11,380 nt of DNA from Pseudomonas sp. (GTDB lineage Bacteria > Pseudomonadota > Gammaproteobacteria > Pseudomonadales > Pseudomonadaceae), in the NCBI GenBank assembly GCA_029240955.1, contig JARDZH010000026.1:1-11380 (forward strand). The letters are read 5' to 3'. The number at the start of each line of letters is the position of its first letter. Position 1 is the first letter of the stretch. The notes below the pieces were generated by a model. The model searched no databases, was not told where the DNA came from, and saw nothing but the letters and a program-made list of their open reading frames with translations. Positions 1 to 9,268 of the stretch are shown piece after piece. The position numbers and the translations under genes are program-made.

Positions 1-789
1 GAACAGGTCCATGGCGATCCAGTCCGGATCGGTCTGGCCATCGCATACCACCAGAATTTCCGACGGCCCGGCGATCATGTCGATGCCGACCTGCCCGAAC
101 ACGTGACGCTTGGCTGTGGCGACGTAGATGTTGCCAGGACCGACCACCTTGTCGACCCGCGGTACGCTTTCAGTACCATACGCCAGTGCCGCGACGGCCT
201 GCGCCCCCCCGATGGTGAACACGCGATCAACGCCGGCGATGCAGGCCGCAGCCAGCACCAGCTCGTTGATTTCACCGCGCGGAGTCGGCACCACCATCAC
301 CACTTCCGCAACCCCGGCGACTTTGGCTGGAATGGCGTTCATCAGCACGGACGAAGGGTACGAAGCCTTGCCGCCCGGCACGTACAGGCCCGCGCGATCC
401 AGAGGCGTGACCTTCTGGCCCAGTACCGTGCCGTCGGCTTCGGTGTAGCTCCAGGAATCCTGCTTCTGCTTTTCGTGGTAGCTGCGCACGCGCTGCGCAG
501 CCGTTTCCAGTGCTTCGCGCTGTGCGTCGGTAATGCGAGTCAGCGCCAGTTCGAGCCGTTCACGCGGCAGGATCAGATCAGCCATGGAGGCGGCCTGTAG
601 ACCGTCGAAGCGCTGGGTGAATTCCACGACGGCGGCGTCGCCCTGCTCACGTACCGCTTTGATGATGTCGAGTACCCGCTGATTGACCGAGTCGTCGGAC
701 ACACTTTCCCAGCTCAGCAGATGATCCAGATGTCGGGCGAAATCCGGGTCAGCAGCGTCGAGTCGGCGTATTGCAGTGGAAGTGGTCAT
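1..789 (-). CDS. hisD: Histidinol dehydrogenase HisD, N-terminal part (runs off left edge)
   Basis: Catalyses the last two steps of histidine synthesis, oxidising L-histidinol to L-histidine through histidinal, with NAD+ and zinc; cytoplasmic. The minus strand from the ATG at 787-789 is open for exactly 263 codons to the window edge and begins [11 protein letters not shown]. Family blocks are visible: [15 protein letters not shown], then [11 protein letters not shown], then [14 protein letters not shown], and finally [11 protein letters not shown], the usual HisD signature stretch. The family is about 430-445 residues, so roughly the last 175-180, including the C-terminal catalytic and zinc-binding residues, are missing only because the window ends. 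A GAGG ribosome site (complement of 798-801) lies 8 bases before the start. It follows hisG by 124 bases, consistent with a hisG-hisD unit. No frameshift or odd residue was seen in the visible part. Confidence 0.95.
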   Translation of the reverse strand, partial: MTTSTAIRRLDAADPDFARHLDHLLSWESVSDDSVNQRVLDIIKAVREQGDAAVVEFTQRFDGLQAASMADLILPRERLELALTRITDAQREALETAAQRVRSYHEKQKQDSWSYTEADGTVLGQKVTPLDRAGLYVPGGKASYPSSVLMNAIPAKVAGVAEVVMVVPTPRGEINELVLAAACIAGVDRVFTIGGAQAVAALAYGTESVPRVDKVVGPGNIYVATAKRHVFGQVGIDMIAGPSEILVVCDGQTDPDWIAMDLF

Positions 790-913
790 AGCGAGGGCCT
801 CAATAATTGGCGGATGCTCAGGAGCCTAAAGCTACCAAGCTATCCGCGCAGGCACCTGAGAAATTTGGCTATGACACGGATAGCTGGACGCGACTTAATG
901 TCGCGTAATCAGA
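790..913 (-). promoter_or_regulatory. hisG-hisD spacer with interleaved inverted repeats
   Basis: This 124-base spacer between the hisG stop and the hisD start holds several perfect inverted repeats. ACGCGAC/GTCGCGT pairs 888-894 with 900-906 around a 5-base loop. AGCTATCCG/CGGATAGCT pairs 838-846 with 877-885. CTCAGG/CCTGAG pairs 817-822 with 855-860. CGGAT at 811-815 can also pair with ATCCG at 842-846, competing with the 9-bp stem. The second and third pairings interleave, so they would be alternatives or a pseudoknot in RNA. No run of U follows any stem, and I see no histidine-rich leader peptide. The pairings are seen directly; a role in mRNA processing or in tuning hisD expression is inference. 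Confidence 0.4.
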
Positions 914-1549
914 TCAGCCGCGGTGTCGCGACTCCACTGCCTTGCGCAGGGTGTCGATGAGCGCCTGGATGCGCGCGTGCTGCATTTTCATGGATGCCTT
1001 GTTGACCACCAGACGCGAGCTGATGGTTGCGATCAACTCCTGAGGCTCAAGACCATTGGCACGCAGCGTGTTGCCGGTGTCGACAACGTCGATGATCTTG
1101 TCGGCCAGACCGATCAGCGGTGCCAGCTCCATCGAGCCGTACAGCTTGATGATGTCGACCTGACGGCCCTGCTCGGCGTAGTAGCGCTTGGCAACGTTGA
1201 CGAACTTGGTCGCCACACGCAGACGCCCTTTGGGCTCGACTGCGCCGACGGCCCCTGCGGTCATCAGCTTGCACTTGGCAATCTGCAGATCCAGCGGCTC
1301 GTAAAGACCCTGCCCGCTGTACTCCATCAGCACATCCTTGCCCGCTACGCCCAGATCGGCGGCGCCGTGCTCGACGTAAGTCGGCACATCGGTGGCGCGC
1401 ACGATCAGCAGACGGACGTCCGCCTGGGTCGTGGGGATGATGAGCTTGCGGCTCTTGTCCGGATTCTCGGTCGGCACGATGCCCGCTTCAGCGAGAAGCG
1501 GCAGTGTGTCGTCAAGGATGCGGCCCTTGGACAATGCGATGGTCAACAT
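914..1549 (-). CDS. hisG: ATP phosphoribosyltransferase, short form HisG(S)
   Basis: Catalyses the first step of histidine synthesis, joining ATP and PRPP to give phosphoribosyl-ATP. The 211-residue product is the short-form enzyme: it has the two catalytic lobes but lacks the roughly 80-residue C-terminal histidine-sensing domain of the long form. Short forms work in a hetero-octamer with the regulatory subunit HisZ, which is not in this window. Visible hallmarks are the N-terminal [11 protein letters not shown], the [10 protein letters not shown] block near residue 65-75 and the PRPP-binding stretch [15 protein letters not shown] near residue 153-167. The ATG at 1547-1549 is preceded by GGACTT (complement of 1559-1564) about 9 bases away. 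It sits between murA (103 bases upstream) and hisD (downstream), the standard Pseudomonas order. Length and motifs are normal. Confidence 0.97.
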   Translation of the reverse strand: MLTIALSKGRILDDTLPLLAEAGIVPTENPDKSRKLIIPTTQADVRLLIVRATDVPTYVEHGAADLGVAGKDVLMEYSGQGLYEPLDLQIAKCKLMTAGAVGAVEPKGRLRVATKFVNVAKRYYAEQGRQVDIIKLYGSMELAPLIGLADKIIDVVDTGNTLRANGLEPQELIATISSRLVVNKASMKMQHARIQALIDTLRKAVESRHRG

Positions 1550-1598
1550 GAAAAACGTAAGTCCTTAATCAGGAAACTCTTGTCGTGACGCAAACCGT

Positions 1599-1619
1599 CC
1601 GCGCTCGACAGGAGCGCGG
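1599..1619 (-). other. GC-rich hairpin in the murA-hisG spacer
   Basis: An 8-bp perfect inverted repeat, CCGCGCTC at 1599-1606 and GAGCGCGG at 1612-1619, encloses a 5-base loop between the murA stop and the hisG start. No run of T follows on the minus strand, so it is not a standard intrinsic terminator. It may be a weak attenuator, a processing or stability element between murA and hisG, or simply a chance GC palindrome. Confidence 0.4.
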
Positions 1620-1652
1620 CGGCGTATCGGCCAGCTATGAAGCCGTACTCTA

Positions 1653-3180
<1,528 letters not shown>

Positions 3181-3219
3181 GCTTAACCTCGATCGGCGCC
3201 GGACGCGCGCGGGTCGGCC

Positions 3220-3248
3220 ATCATACAAAAAAGCCCAAGCTATGCGAA
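3220..3248 (-). promoter_or_regulatory. Possible promoter for ibaG-murA
   Basis: On the minus strand, TATGAT (complement of 3220-3225) lies 17 bases downstream of TTCGCA (complement of 3243-3248). That is 5/6 and 4/6 matches to sigma-70 boxes with ideal spacing, about 40 bases before the ibaG start. It overlaps the mla terminator. This is a pattern match only. Confidence 0.35.
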
Positions 3249-3282
3249 CCCCGACCAGGGGCACGCCAGACAAAGGGCTTTT
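3227..3282 (-). terminator. Rho-independent terminator after mlaB
   Basis: Reading the minus strand just past the mlaB stop, AAAAGCCC (complement of 3275-3282) pairs perfectly with GGGCTTTT (complement of 3229-3236), and the run of T continues to 3227. The 38-base loop contains a second stem, CCCC/GGGG at 3249-3252 and 3258-3261, so the structure is a compound hairpin. It separates the mlaFEDCB unit from ibaG-murA. Confidence 0.7.
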
Positions 3283-3295
3283 CGGTTGATGCGTG

Positions 3296-3601
3296 TTAAT
3301 GGATGTCCAGCAGCTCGTTCAGACCGGACACTTGAGCAATCTTGCGCATGTCTTCGGGCAACGCTTGCACCCGGATCGACTTGCCGGCATCTCTGGCGTC
3401 ACGCATGAACGCCAGCACCAGAGCCAGACCGACACTGCTGGACTTCTCCACACCGGAGCAGTCCAGCACCAGATCCTGCAGCTCACCGGCCTTGATCAGC
3501 GCCGCGCCCTGCTTGCGCAAGTCGGGCCCTGTGCGGTAATCCAGGACCCCGACCAGTTTCAGCTCACCCGGCCCGACGAGACGGACAGCGGACTCGGTCA
3601 T
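3296..3601 (-). CDS. mlaB: MlaB, STAS-domain subunit of the Mla phospholipid ABC transporter
   Basis: A 101-residue cytoplasmic single STAS domain protein. In the MlaFEDB complex, MlaB binds the ATPase MlaF and is needed for its assembly and activity. The STAS core is visible as LVLDCSGVEKSSSVGLALVL at residues 44-63; the serine cluster at 54-56 occupies the place of the conserved Ser/Thr of this fold. The start codon overlaps the mlaC stop by 4 bases (ATGA at 3598-3601), and a GAAGG site (complement of 3606-3610) lies 4 bases upstream. It is the last gene of the mla unit, followed at once by the terminator. STAS domains also occur in anti-sigma-factor antagonists, but this context decides for MlaB. 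Confidence 0.93.
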   Translation of the reverse strand: MTESAVRLVGPGELKLVGVLDYRTGPDLRKQGAALIKAGELQDLVLDCSGVEKSSSVGLALVLAFMRDARDAGKSIRVQALPEDMRKIAQVSGLNELLDIH

Positions 3602-4248
3602 TGCGCCTTCTCTACGGCTTCATCGGTGGTTGCCTTGGCCTTGGCGACTTCGCCTGCCCAGCCATCGATGGTCTTGTCCAGATCGTTGCCGTTGCGCTGC
3701 ATGGCGTCAGCGAACTGATCGCGGAACAGTTTGCCGATGTTGATGCCGTTGATGATGACGTTACGCACTTTCCAGTCGCCGGAGATTTTTTCCAGGGTGT
3801 AGGAAACCGGGTACACCGCTCCGTTATTACCCTTTACCTGCATCTCGACACTGGTGCGATCCGCGCCTTCGTCCTTGGCAGGCGATACGGTGATGCCCTG
3901 ATTGTTGTACTCAAGTAAGGCGTTGCCGTAGAACTGCATCAGGCTGCGCTTGAAGTTTTCCTGAAAACGCTGCATCTGCGCAGGGGTCGCCTTGCGCGAA
4001 TACTTGACGGTCATGATGCTGCGCGAAATGCCGTCGGCATCGACTACCGGGCCGACGATACGGTTCAGGGCATCGTAGAAGGCACCGGGATTGGCCTTGT
4101 ACTGCTCTCTGTTTTGTTCCAGATCGCTCAACAGTTCCTTGGTGGTACGGTCCACCAGATCATGGGCCGAAGGGGCGGCCGCCGCGTTGGCCATCAGTGG
4201 CAAGGCAGCCAGCAACACCAGCAGGCCACGGCGCAGAATAGAGATCAT
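3598..4248 (-). CDS. mlaC: MlaC, periplasmic phospholipid-binding shuttle
   Basis: A 216-residue secreted protein (Ttg2D in older Pseudomonas naming) that carries phospholipid across the periplasm between the outer-membrane MlaA complex and inner-membrane MlaFEDB. The N-terminus MISILRRGLLVLLAALPLMA is a clear Sec signal peptide, with probable cleavage after ANA near residue 23. The MlaC/Tol_Tol_Ttg2 fold follows, with QFYGNALLEY near residue 110 and the GDWKVRNVIINGINIG block near residue 160-175, which lines the lipid pocket in known structures. The C-terminal tail is charged and Ala-rich. AGGAG (complement of 4255-4259) overlaps the mlaD stop and drives the ATG at 4246-4248. mlaA is not in the window. 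Confidence 0.96.
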   Translation of the reverse strand: MISILRRGLLVLLAALPLMANAAAAPSAHDLVDRTTKELLSDLEQNREQYKANPGAFYDALNRIVGPVVDADGISRSIMTVKYSRKATPAQMQRFQENFKRSLMQFYGNALLEYNNQGITVSPAKDEGADRTSVEMQVKGNNGAVYPVSYTLEKISGDWKVRNVIINGINIGKLFRDQFADAMQRNGNDLDKTIDGWAGEVAKAKATTDEAVEKAQ

Positions 4249-4258
4249 TTGAAGCTCC

Positions 4259-4726
4259 TCACTTGGCGTCTTTACTCACTGTATTGAGCAGGAATTTTCC
4301 GATCAGGTCTTCCAGCACCAGCGATGACTGCGTGTCATGGATAGTTGCGCCATCCTTGAGCAATGCGTCGTCACCGCCCACGCTGATACCCACATATTTT
4401 TCACCCAGCAAGCCAGCCGTCAGAATCGATGCTGTGGAGTCGGAAGGCAGATTGTCGACTTTCTTCTCGATTTCCAGAGTGACGCGGCCGGTGAAGGTAT
4501 CCCGATCAAGATCGATCGCGGTCACCTTGCCGATCGTGACGCCCGCCATGCTCACCTTGGCTCTGACAGTCAAACCGGCAATATTGTCGAAATAAGCATA
4601 AAGTTTATAGCTGTTGTCGGTCCCACTGGTGGTCAACCCGCTGACGCGCAAGGCCAGCAGCAGAAGAGCCAGTATTCCGGCCAGCAGGAAAAGGCCGACC
4701 CCGGTTTCGATGGCACGGTTTTGCAT
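4259..4726 (-). CDS. mlaD: MlaD, MCE-domain phospholipid-binding membrane subunit
   Basis: A 155-residue inner-membrane protein (Ttg2C) with one N-terminal transmembrane helix at about residues 8-27 (GVGLFLLAGILALLLLALRV) and one periplasmic MCE domain at about residues 38-116. In the family, six copies form a ring with a hydrophobic pore over MlaE. The MCE hallmark is seen in AGLLGEKYVGISVGG at residues 104-118. Length is typical of single-MCE MlaD. The start ATG overlaps the mlaE stop by one base (TGATG at 4724-4728), with GGAGA (complement of 4733-4737) as ribosome site. The overlap points to translational coupling with mlaE. Confidence 0.96.
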   Translation of the reverse strand: MQNRAIETGVGLFLLAGILALLLLALRVSGLTTSGTDNSYKLYAYFDNIAGLTVRAKVSMAGVTIGKVTAIDLDRDTFTGRVTLEIEKKVDNLPSDSTASILTAGLLGEKYVGISVGGDDALLKDGATIHDTQSSLVLEDLIGKFLLNTVSKDAK

Positions 4727-5523
4727 CAGAAATCTCCAAACATCAAGGCGGTCAAAATAAAGTCCAGGCCCAGCACGGCCAGCGATGCATAAACGACCGT
4801 CCTGGTCGTGGCACGGCTGATCCCTTCTGAAGTGGGTTCGCAGTCGTAACCCTGGAACACGGCAATCCAGGTCACCACGAAAGCGAATACGACGCTCTTG
4901 ATCACCCCATTGAGCACATCGCCCGGGAAAGACACGCTGTTCTGCATGTTCGACCAGAAGGACCCTTCATAGACGCCCAGCCAGTCGATCGCCACCCATG
5001 AGCCGCCCCAGATCCCCACGACACTGAAGATCATGGCCAGGATGGGCAACGAAATGAACCCGGCCCACAGGCGCGGCGCCACGATGTACTTGAGCGGATC
5101 GACGCCGATCATCTCCAGGCTGGACAGCTGCTCGGTCGATTTCATGTTGCCGATTTCAGCGGTCAGCGCAGAGCCGGCACGACCTGCGAACAGCAGAGCG
5201 GTGACCACCGGGCCCAGTTCACGCAGCAGCGTCAGCGCAACCATCTGCCCGACTGCCTGTTCCGACCCGTACTTGGTCAGAATGCTGTAGCCCTGCAGCG
5301 CCAGCACCATGCCGATGAACATGCCGGACACGACGATGATGACCAGCGACATCACCCCCACCGAATACAGCTGCTTGACCAGCAACTGAAAGCTGCCGCC
5401 GATACCGCCGCGTCCCAGCAGGGCATGGCCCAGAAAAAGCCCTGAACGCCCGAGCACGGTGACGATATCCACGGCCGAGCGCCCCAGCAGGCGAATACGG
5501 TCCATCAATGACTTTCTGCGCAT
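4726..5523 (-). CDS. mlaE: MlaE, permease of the Mla phospholipid ABC transporter
   Basis: A 265-residue integral inner-membrane permease (Ttg2B), which forms the dimeric core of MlaFEDB. Hydrophobic segments are evident around residues 53-78, 93-113, 150-172, 206-224 and 245-262. The family signature is complete: [20 protein letters not shown] at residues 98-117, followed by [11 protein letters not shown] at 122-132, then the [15 protein letters not shown] coupling stretch. The start at 5521-5523 ([10 protein letters not shown]) has GGGGAAG (complement of 5529-5535) 5 bases before it and overlaps the mlaF stop by one base. A shorter start at Met7 is possible but has a weaker position relative to that site. 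Confidence 0.96.
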   Translation of the reverse strand: MRRKSLMDRIRLLGRSAVDIVTVLGRSGLFLGHALLGRGGIGGSFQLLVKQLYSVGVMSLVIIVVSGMFIGMVLALQGYSILTKYGSEQAVGQMVALTLLRELGPVVTALLFAGRAGSALTAEIGNMKSTEQLSSLEMIGVDPLKYIVAPRLWAGFISLPILAMIFSVVGIWGGSWVAIDWLGVYEGSFWSNMQNSVSFPGDVLNGVIKSVVFAFVVTWIAVFQGYDCEPTSEGISRATTRTVVYASLAVLGLDFILTALMFGDF

Positions 5524-6332
5524 CAGCGCTTCCCCAACAAATCTTCGCGAAAATCCGGCGCCGGATAATGGAACGGCACAGGGCCGTCCGGCTCGCCGGT
5601 CATGAATTGACGGATACGCGGGTTGTCCGAGCTCATCAGTTCCTGCGGCGTACCCTGCCCCAGTACCTGACCGTCGCCCACCACATACAGGTAATCGGCA
5701 ATGCTCGCTGTCTCGTTCAGGTCGTGAGACACGACGATACTGGTAATGCCCAGCGCATCGTTGAGCAGCCGGATCAGACGCACCAGAACCCCCATCGCGA
5801 TCGGGTCCTGTCCGACGAAAGGTTCGTCATACATGAGAATCTGCGGGTCCAGCGCGATCGCGCGGGCCAGAGCGACACGGCGCTTCATGCCGCCGGACAG
5901 CTCATCGGGCATCAGCTCGACGGCACCGCGCAAGCCGACCGCCTGCAACTTGAGCAGGACGATGTCGCGGATCATTTCCTCGGGCAGTTGAGTGTGTACG
6001 CGCAGCGGAAATGCCACGTTCTCGAACACGTCGAGATCGGTGAACAGCGCGCCGCTCTGAAAGAGCACGCCCATCTGTTTGCGCGCGTCGAAAAGATCGC
6101 TGCGCGACAGCTCGGGAAGGTTCTGACCGTTGACCCAGACCTGGCCGGCGCTCGGCCGAAGCTGCGCGCCCATCAGGCGTAGCAGGGTCGTCTTGCCGCT
6201 GCCGGACGGCCCCATGATCCCGGTGACCTTGCCTCGCGGGATACGAATATCGACATTATTGAAAATGCTGCGCGTCCCTCGCTTGAAGGAAAGTCCTTTC
6301 AACTCGACCGCGTAGGCGTCATCGGCACTCAT
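5523..6332 (-). CDS. mlaF: MlaF, ATPase of the Mla phospholipid ABC transporter
   Basis: A 269-residue cytoplasmic ABC ATPase (Ttg2A) powering the MlaFEDB complex. All nucleotide-binding motifs are intact: Walker [10 protein letters not shown] at residues 41-49, Q-loop Gln92, signature LSGGMKRR at 145-152, Walker B ILMYDEP at 165-171 with catalytic Glu170, and switch His203. The tail after about residue 240 ([15 protein letters not shown]) matches the C-terminal extension of MlaF, which in E. coli reaches onto the partner MlaF. The ATG at 6330-6332 has AGGAG (complement of about 6339-6343) 6 bases upstream. It is the first gene of the mla unit and is divergent from kdsD across a 302-base region. 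Confidence 0.97.
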   Translation of the reverse strand: MSADDAYAVELKGLSFKRGTRSIFNNVDIRIPRGKVTGIMGPSGSGKTTLLRLMGAQLRPSAGQVWVNGQNLPELSRSDLFDARKQMGVLFQSGALFTDLDVFENVAFPLRVHTQLPEEMIRDIVLLKLQAVGLRGAVELMPDELSGGMKRRVALARAIALDPQILMYDEPFVGQDPIAMGVLVRLIRLLNDALGITSIVVSHDLNETASIADYLYVVGDGQVLGQGTPQELMSSDNPRIRQFMTGEPDGPVPFHYPAPDFREDLLGKR

Positions 6333-6416
6333 CTAAACTCCTTGCAATACGGCCTGATCGCCTGGCTGTGCACTTCACTGGAACATGCGCCGCCCGGGTG
6401 GCCGAACAAGCGGCGG

Positions 6417-6445
6417 ACTATATCATCCACTGGCAAGCCACCCAA
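6417..6445 (-). promoter_or_regulatory. Possible promoter for mlaFEDCB
   Basis: On the minus strand, TTGGGT (complement of 6440-6445) and TATAGT (complement of 6417-6422) are separated by 17 bases, about 85 bases before mlaF. The -10 box is one mismatch from consensus and the -35 box keeps only TTG. This is the best sigma-70-like candidate I see on this strand within the 302-base divergent region 6333-6634, which otherwise holds the kdsD promoter and no gene I can support. Confidence 0.4.
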
Positions 6446-6573
6446 GAAGAGAACCCGCGGACCAATGAATATCCGTAACGGTTTTGTGATGACCGTCAGG
6501 CTCCCATGGGTCACATCGTTGGCGCGATTTCGGAGCGAACCGGCGGCTGTTGGCGAAACTGCGACGATCAGAC

Positions 6574-6602
6574 GTGAGCGAATCACACATTACCGCTATA
6601 AT
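6574..6602 (+). promoter_or_regulatory. Probable promoter for kdsD-kdsC-lptCAB
   Basis: A perfect TATAAT at 6597-6602 lies 32 bases before the kdsD ATG. At 17-base spacing the -35 position holds GTGAGC (6574-6579), a poor match with only TGA shared, so an activator or a strong -10 may compensate. The leader would be only about 25 bases. No strong ribosome site precedes the kdsD ATG. Confidence 0.5.
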
Positions 6603-6634
6603 CGCCGCCTTTTCATCGCAAGACCGATCAAACC

Positions 6635-7609
6635 ATGAGCCAATCCAGCGACCTGATCCAATCCGCCCAGCGCACCATACGTCTCGAAATCGAAGCGATC
6701 GAAGGTCTGTTCGCTCATATCGACACGGATTTCGTGCGTGCGTGCGAAATGATTCTGGCCAGCACCGGGCGGGTCGTGGTGGTCGGCATGGGCAAGTCCG
6801 GCCACATTGGCAACAAGATCGCGGCCACGCTGGCGAGCACCGGTACCACGTCGTTCTTCGTGCACCCTGCCGAGGCCAGTCATGGCGACATGGGCATGAT
6901 CACGCGCGATGACATCATTCTGGCTCTGTCCAATTCGGGCACTACCAACGAGATCGTCACCCTGCTGCCGCTGATCAAGCGCCTCGGCATCAAGATGATC
7001 AGCCTCACCGGCAATCCTGAATCCACGCTGGCCAAGGCCGCCGACGTCAACATCAATGTGGGTGTCGAGCACGAAGCCTGTCCGCTGAATCTGGCGCCGA
7101 CTTCCTCGACCACCGCAGCGCTCGCCATGGGCGATGCTCTGGCCGTCGCCCTGCTTGAAGCCCGCGGCTTCACGGCTGAGGACTTTGCGTTTTCTCACCC
7201 TGGCGGCGCACTGGGCAGACGCCTGCTGCTCAAGGTCGAGAACGTGATGCACAGTGGCGACGCGCTCCCTGTCGTGCAACGCGGCACGCCTCTGCGTGAT
7301 GCCTTGCTGGAAATGACCCGCAAGGGCCTCGGAATGACAGCCATCGTGGAAGCTGATGGTAAACTCGCCGGCATCTTCACCGACGGCGATCTGCGCCGCA
7401 CGCTCGACTGCCCTCTGGACATCCGTCAGAGCGCCATCGATGAGGTCATGACCGTGCACGGCAAGACCGTACGTCCGGAAATGCTCGCCGCAGAAGCGCT
7501 GAAGATCATGGAAGATTTCAAGATCGGCGCACTCATCGTGGTCGACGGCGACGACCGTCCGATCGGCGCGTTCAACCTGCAGGATCTCTTGCGCGCGGGC
7601 GTCATGTAA
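6635..7609 (+). CDS. kdsD: D-arabinose 5-phosphate isomerase KdsD
   Basis: Interconverts D-ribulose 5-phosphate and D-arabinose 5-phosphate, the entry step to Kdo for the LPS inner core; cytoplasmic. The 324 residues show the standard layout. An N-terminal SIS sugar-isomerase domain (about 35-185) carries GMGKSGHIGNK at 51-61, EASHGD at 80-85, SNSGTTNE at 99-106 and SHPGGALGRRLL at 187-198. Two C-terminal CBS domains follow (about 205-265 and 270-324). His188 and the catalytic-region Lys54 are present. The ATG at 6635 has only weak purine signal upstream, but MSQSSDLIQSAQRTI fits the family N-terminus. The stop overlaps an ATG (TAATG at 7607-7611) at the kdsC boundary, showing tight coupling. 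Confidence 0.97.
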   Translation: MSQSSDLIQSAQRTIRLEIEAIEGLFAHIDTDFVRACEMILASTGRVVVVGMGKSGHIGNKIAATLASTGTTSFFVHPAEASHGDMGMITRDDIILALSNSGTTNEIVTLLPLIKRLGIKMISLTGNPESTLAKAADVNINVGVEHEACPLNLAPTSSTTAALAMGDALAVALLEARGFTAEDFAFSHPGGALGRRLLLKVENVMHSGDALPVVQRGTPLRDALLEMTRKGLGMTAIVEADGKLAGIFTDGDLRRTLDCPLDIRQSAIDEVMTVHGKTVRPEMLAAEALKIMEDFKIGALIVVDGDDRPIGAFNLQDLLRAGVM

Positions 7610-7623
7610 TGGAAGGTATCGCT

Positions 7624-8148
7624 ATGACTACAGAACTGATGCAACGCGGCAAGCAGATCAAACTCGCCGTTTTTGACGTGGATGGTGTGTTGACCGACGG
7701 GCGCCTGTACTTTCTAGAGGACGGCAGCGAGTTCAAGACTTTCAACACGCTCGACGGCCAGGGCATCAAGATGCTGATCGCTTCGGGCGTGACCACCGCG
7801 ATCATCAGTGGTCGCAAGACGCCGGTCGTTGAGCGCCGGGCGAAGAACCTGGGTATCGAACATCTGTACCAGGGTCGCGAAGACAAACTGGTCGTGCTCG
7901 ATCAGCTATTGTCCACACTTGGGCTGACTTACGAACAGGTCGCCTATCTGGGCGATGATCTGCCGGACCTGCCCGTCATCCGGCGCGTCGGTCTTGGCAT
8001 GGCGGTCGCCAACGCTGCGAGCTTCGTGCGTCAGCACGCGCATGGCATTACACAGGCACGAGGCGGCGAAGGCGCTGCCCGTGAATTCTGCGAACTGATC
8101 CTCAGCGCTCAGGGCAACCTCGAAGCGGCTCACGCCGCCTATCTATAG
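7624..8148 (+). CDS. kdsC: 3-deoxy-D-manno-octulosonate 8-phosphate phosphatase KdsC
   Basis: Hydrolyses Kdo 8-phosphate to Kdo, two steps after KdsD; kdsA, which acts between them, is not here. It is a C0-type HAD phosphatase without a cap domain that works as a tetramer. Motif I is FDVDGVLTDG with nucleophile Asp18 and acid/base Asp20; motif II is IISGRK; the later Mg-binding motif is YLGDDLPDLPV. I chose the ATG at 7624, giving 174 residues starting MTTELMQRGKQIKLAVFD, because GGAAGG at 7611-7616 sits 7 bases before it. The upstream ATG at 7609 would add five residues (MEGIA) and overlaps the kdsD stop; it cannot be excluded. The stop TAG is followed by lptC after 9 bases. Confidence 0.95.
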   Translation: MTTELMQRGKQIKLAVFDVDGVLTDGRLYFLEDGSEFKTFNTLDGQGIKMLIASGVTTAIISGRKTPVVERRAKNLGIEHLYQGREDKLVVLDQLLSTLGLTYEQVAYLGDDLPDLPVIRRVGLGMAVANAASFVRQHAHGITQARGGEGAAREFCELILSAQGNLEAAHAAYL

Positions 8149-8157
8149 AAGCCGACT

Positions 8158-8733
8158 ATGTTGTTCAGCAAAAAGATTCGCAAGTTTCTGATCTTCGGCG
8201 TCATCGGTCTTCTGGTCCTCGCAGCAGGGTACTGGAACGTGAGCCCCGAACGATTCATGGACCAGCCCGTCGCGAGCAGAGATGAGACGGCGATCGACTA
8301 CTACGCGCTCAATGCGCGCAGCGTCCAGTACCTGCCGGACGGCAAACTGCAGTACGAGATGACTGCCGACAAGGTCGAGCATGTAAAAGCGACCGACGTC
8401 ACACTACTGACCACGCCTGATCTGCAGATGTACCGGGGAACGCTGTTTCCGTGGCACGTTCAAAGCAAACGTGGCGAAGTATCGCCTGGCGGCACCGAAG
8501 TCGAATTGATCGACTCGGTGCGCATCGCCCGCACCGACGATAAAAAGCGTACGACTATCATCACCAGTAGTCGCATGACCGTATTCCCGCAGAAGCAATA
8601 TGCGCAGACCGAGCAAGTCGTTAAAATCGACGCGGCGGGCGGTGCGACCACAGCCAAGGGAATGAAAGCGTATTTGAACGACGGCAGGATGGACCTGCTG
8701 TCCAACGTAAGAGGACAGTATGAGGCTCGTTAA
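8158..8733 (+). CDS. lptC: LPS export system protein LptC
   Basis: A 191-residue bitopic inner-membrane protein that receives LPS from LptB2FG and passes it to LptA. One N-terminal membrane helix is visible at about residues 11-26 (FLIFGVIGLLVLAAGYW). The rest is periplasmic with the beta-jellyroll Lpt repeat pattern, for instance YEMTADKVEHVKATDVTLL and MYRGTLFPWHVQSKRGEV. Sequence is less conserved in this family, so the call relies partly on position between kdsC and lptA. AGAAG at 8147-8151 is the likely ribosome site. Its 3' end overlaps lptA by 14 bases. lptF and lptG are not in the window. Confidence 0.93.
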   Translation: MLFSKKIRKFLIFGVIGLLVLAAGYWNVSPERFMDQPVASRDETAIDYYALNARSVQYLPDGKLQYEMTADKVEHVKATDVTLLTTPDLQMYRGTLFPWHVQSKRGEVSPGGTEVELIDSVRIARTDDKKRTTIITSSRMTVFPQKQYAQTEQVVKIDAAGGATTAKGMKAYLNDGRMDLLSNVRGQYEAR

Positions 8734-9268
8734 AACCCTTCCTTTTTTGCTCGGTCTGAGCGCAGCACTGGGAAGCGCGAGCGCCTGGTCCCTGCCGACT
8801 GACCGGGATCAGCCGATCCACATCCAGTCCGACGACGCACAACTCGACGACAAGAAAGGCGTTGCGACCTACAAGGGCAACGTCATCATCACCCAGGGCT
8901 CGATGAAGATCACCGGCAATACCGTGACCATCACCCGCAATGCGCAGGGCGAAGTCGACGTGTTCACTTCCGTGGGCAACCTTGCGTACTACGAGCAGAA
9001 GCCGTCGGTGGACAAGCCGATCGTGCAAGCCTATGCCGTGACCATTCAGTACTACGCGGCGCAGGACCGCATTGTGCTGATCGACAAGGCCAAGGTCATC
9101 AACGACGGCAACACGTCCGAAGGCGAGAAGATCGTCTATGACACCGTGCGCCAGATCGTCAGCGCCGGCCGCGCCACTGGCAGCTCGAAGGTGACCACCC
9201 CACGTCCGCGGATCGACATGGTCATCCAGCCGAAAAAGAAATCCGAACAACCGCAGAAGGCCCAGTAA
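8720..9268 (+). CDS. lptA: Periplasmic LPS transport protein LptA
   Basis: A 182-residue periplasmic protein that polymerises into the bridge carrying LPS from LptC to the outer-membrane LptDE complex. It starts with a signal peptide, MRLVKTLPFLLGLSAALG, with probable cleavage after ASA near residue 22. The OstA/LptA fold follows: HIQSDDAQLDDKKGVATYKG, GNVIITQGSMKITGNTVTI, and later YYAAQDRIVLIDKAKVINDG. The C-terminus is short, Lys- and Gln-rich. AAGAGGA just before the start lies inside the end of lptC, giving a 14-base overlap. The stop TAA is directly followed by the lptB ATG with no gap. Confidence 0.96.
   Translation: MRLVKTLPFLLGLSAALGSASAWSLPTDRDQPIHIQSDDAQLDDKKGVATYKGNVIITQGSMKITGNTVTITRNAQGEVDVFTSVGNLAYYEQKPSVDKPIVQAYAVTIQYYAAQDRIVLIDKAKVINDGNTSEGEKIVYDTVRQIVSAGRATGSSKVTTPRPRIDMVIQPKKKSEQPQKAQ

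Noticed and set aside
914..1549. HisG thought truncated because it is only 211 residues
   Set aside because: This is the normal short-form HisG that partners with HisZ, as in other Pseudomonas; the C-terminus is complete.
3181..3273. An N-terminally longer IbaG starting at 3273
   Set aside because: The extra 31 residues are Arg-rich and not BolA-like, overlap the mla terminator, and the start at 3180 has a good GAGG ribosome site.
6342..6638. Short ORFs on both strands in the mlaF-kdsD divergent region
   Set aside because: No ribosome site or family resemblance; they cross promoter-like sequence for both flanking units.
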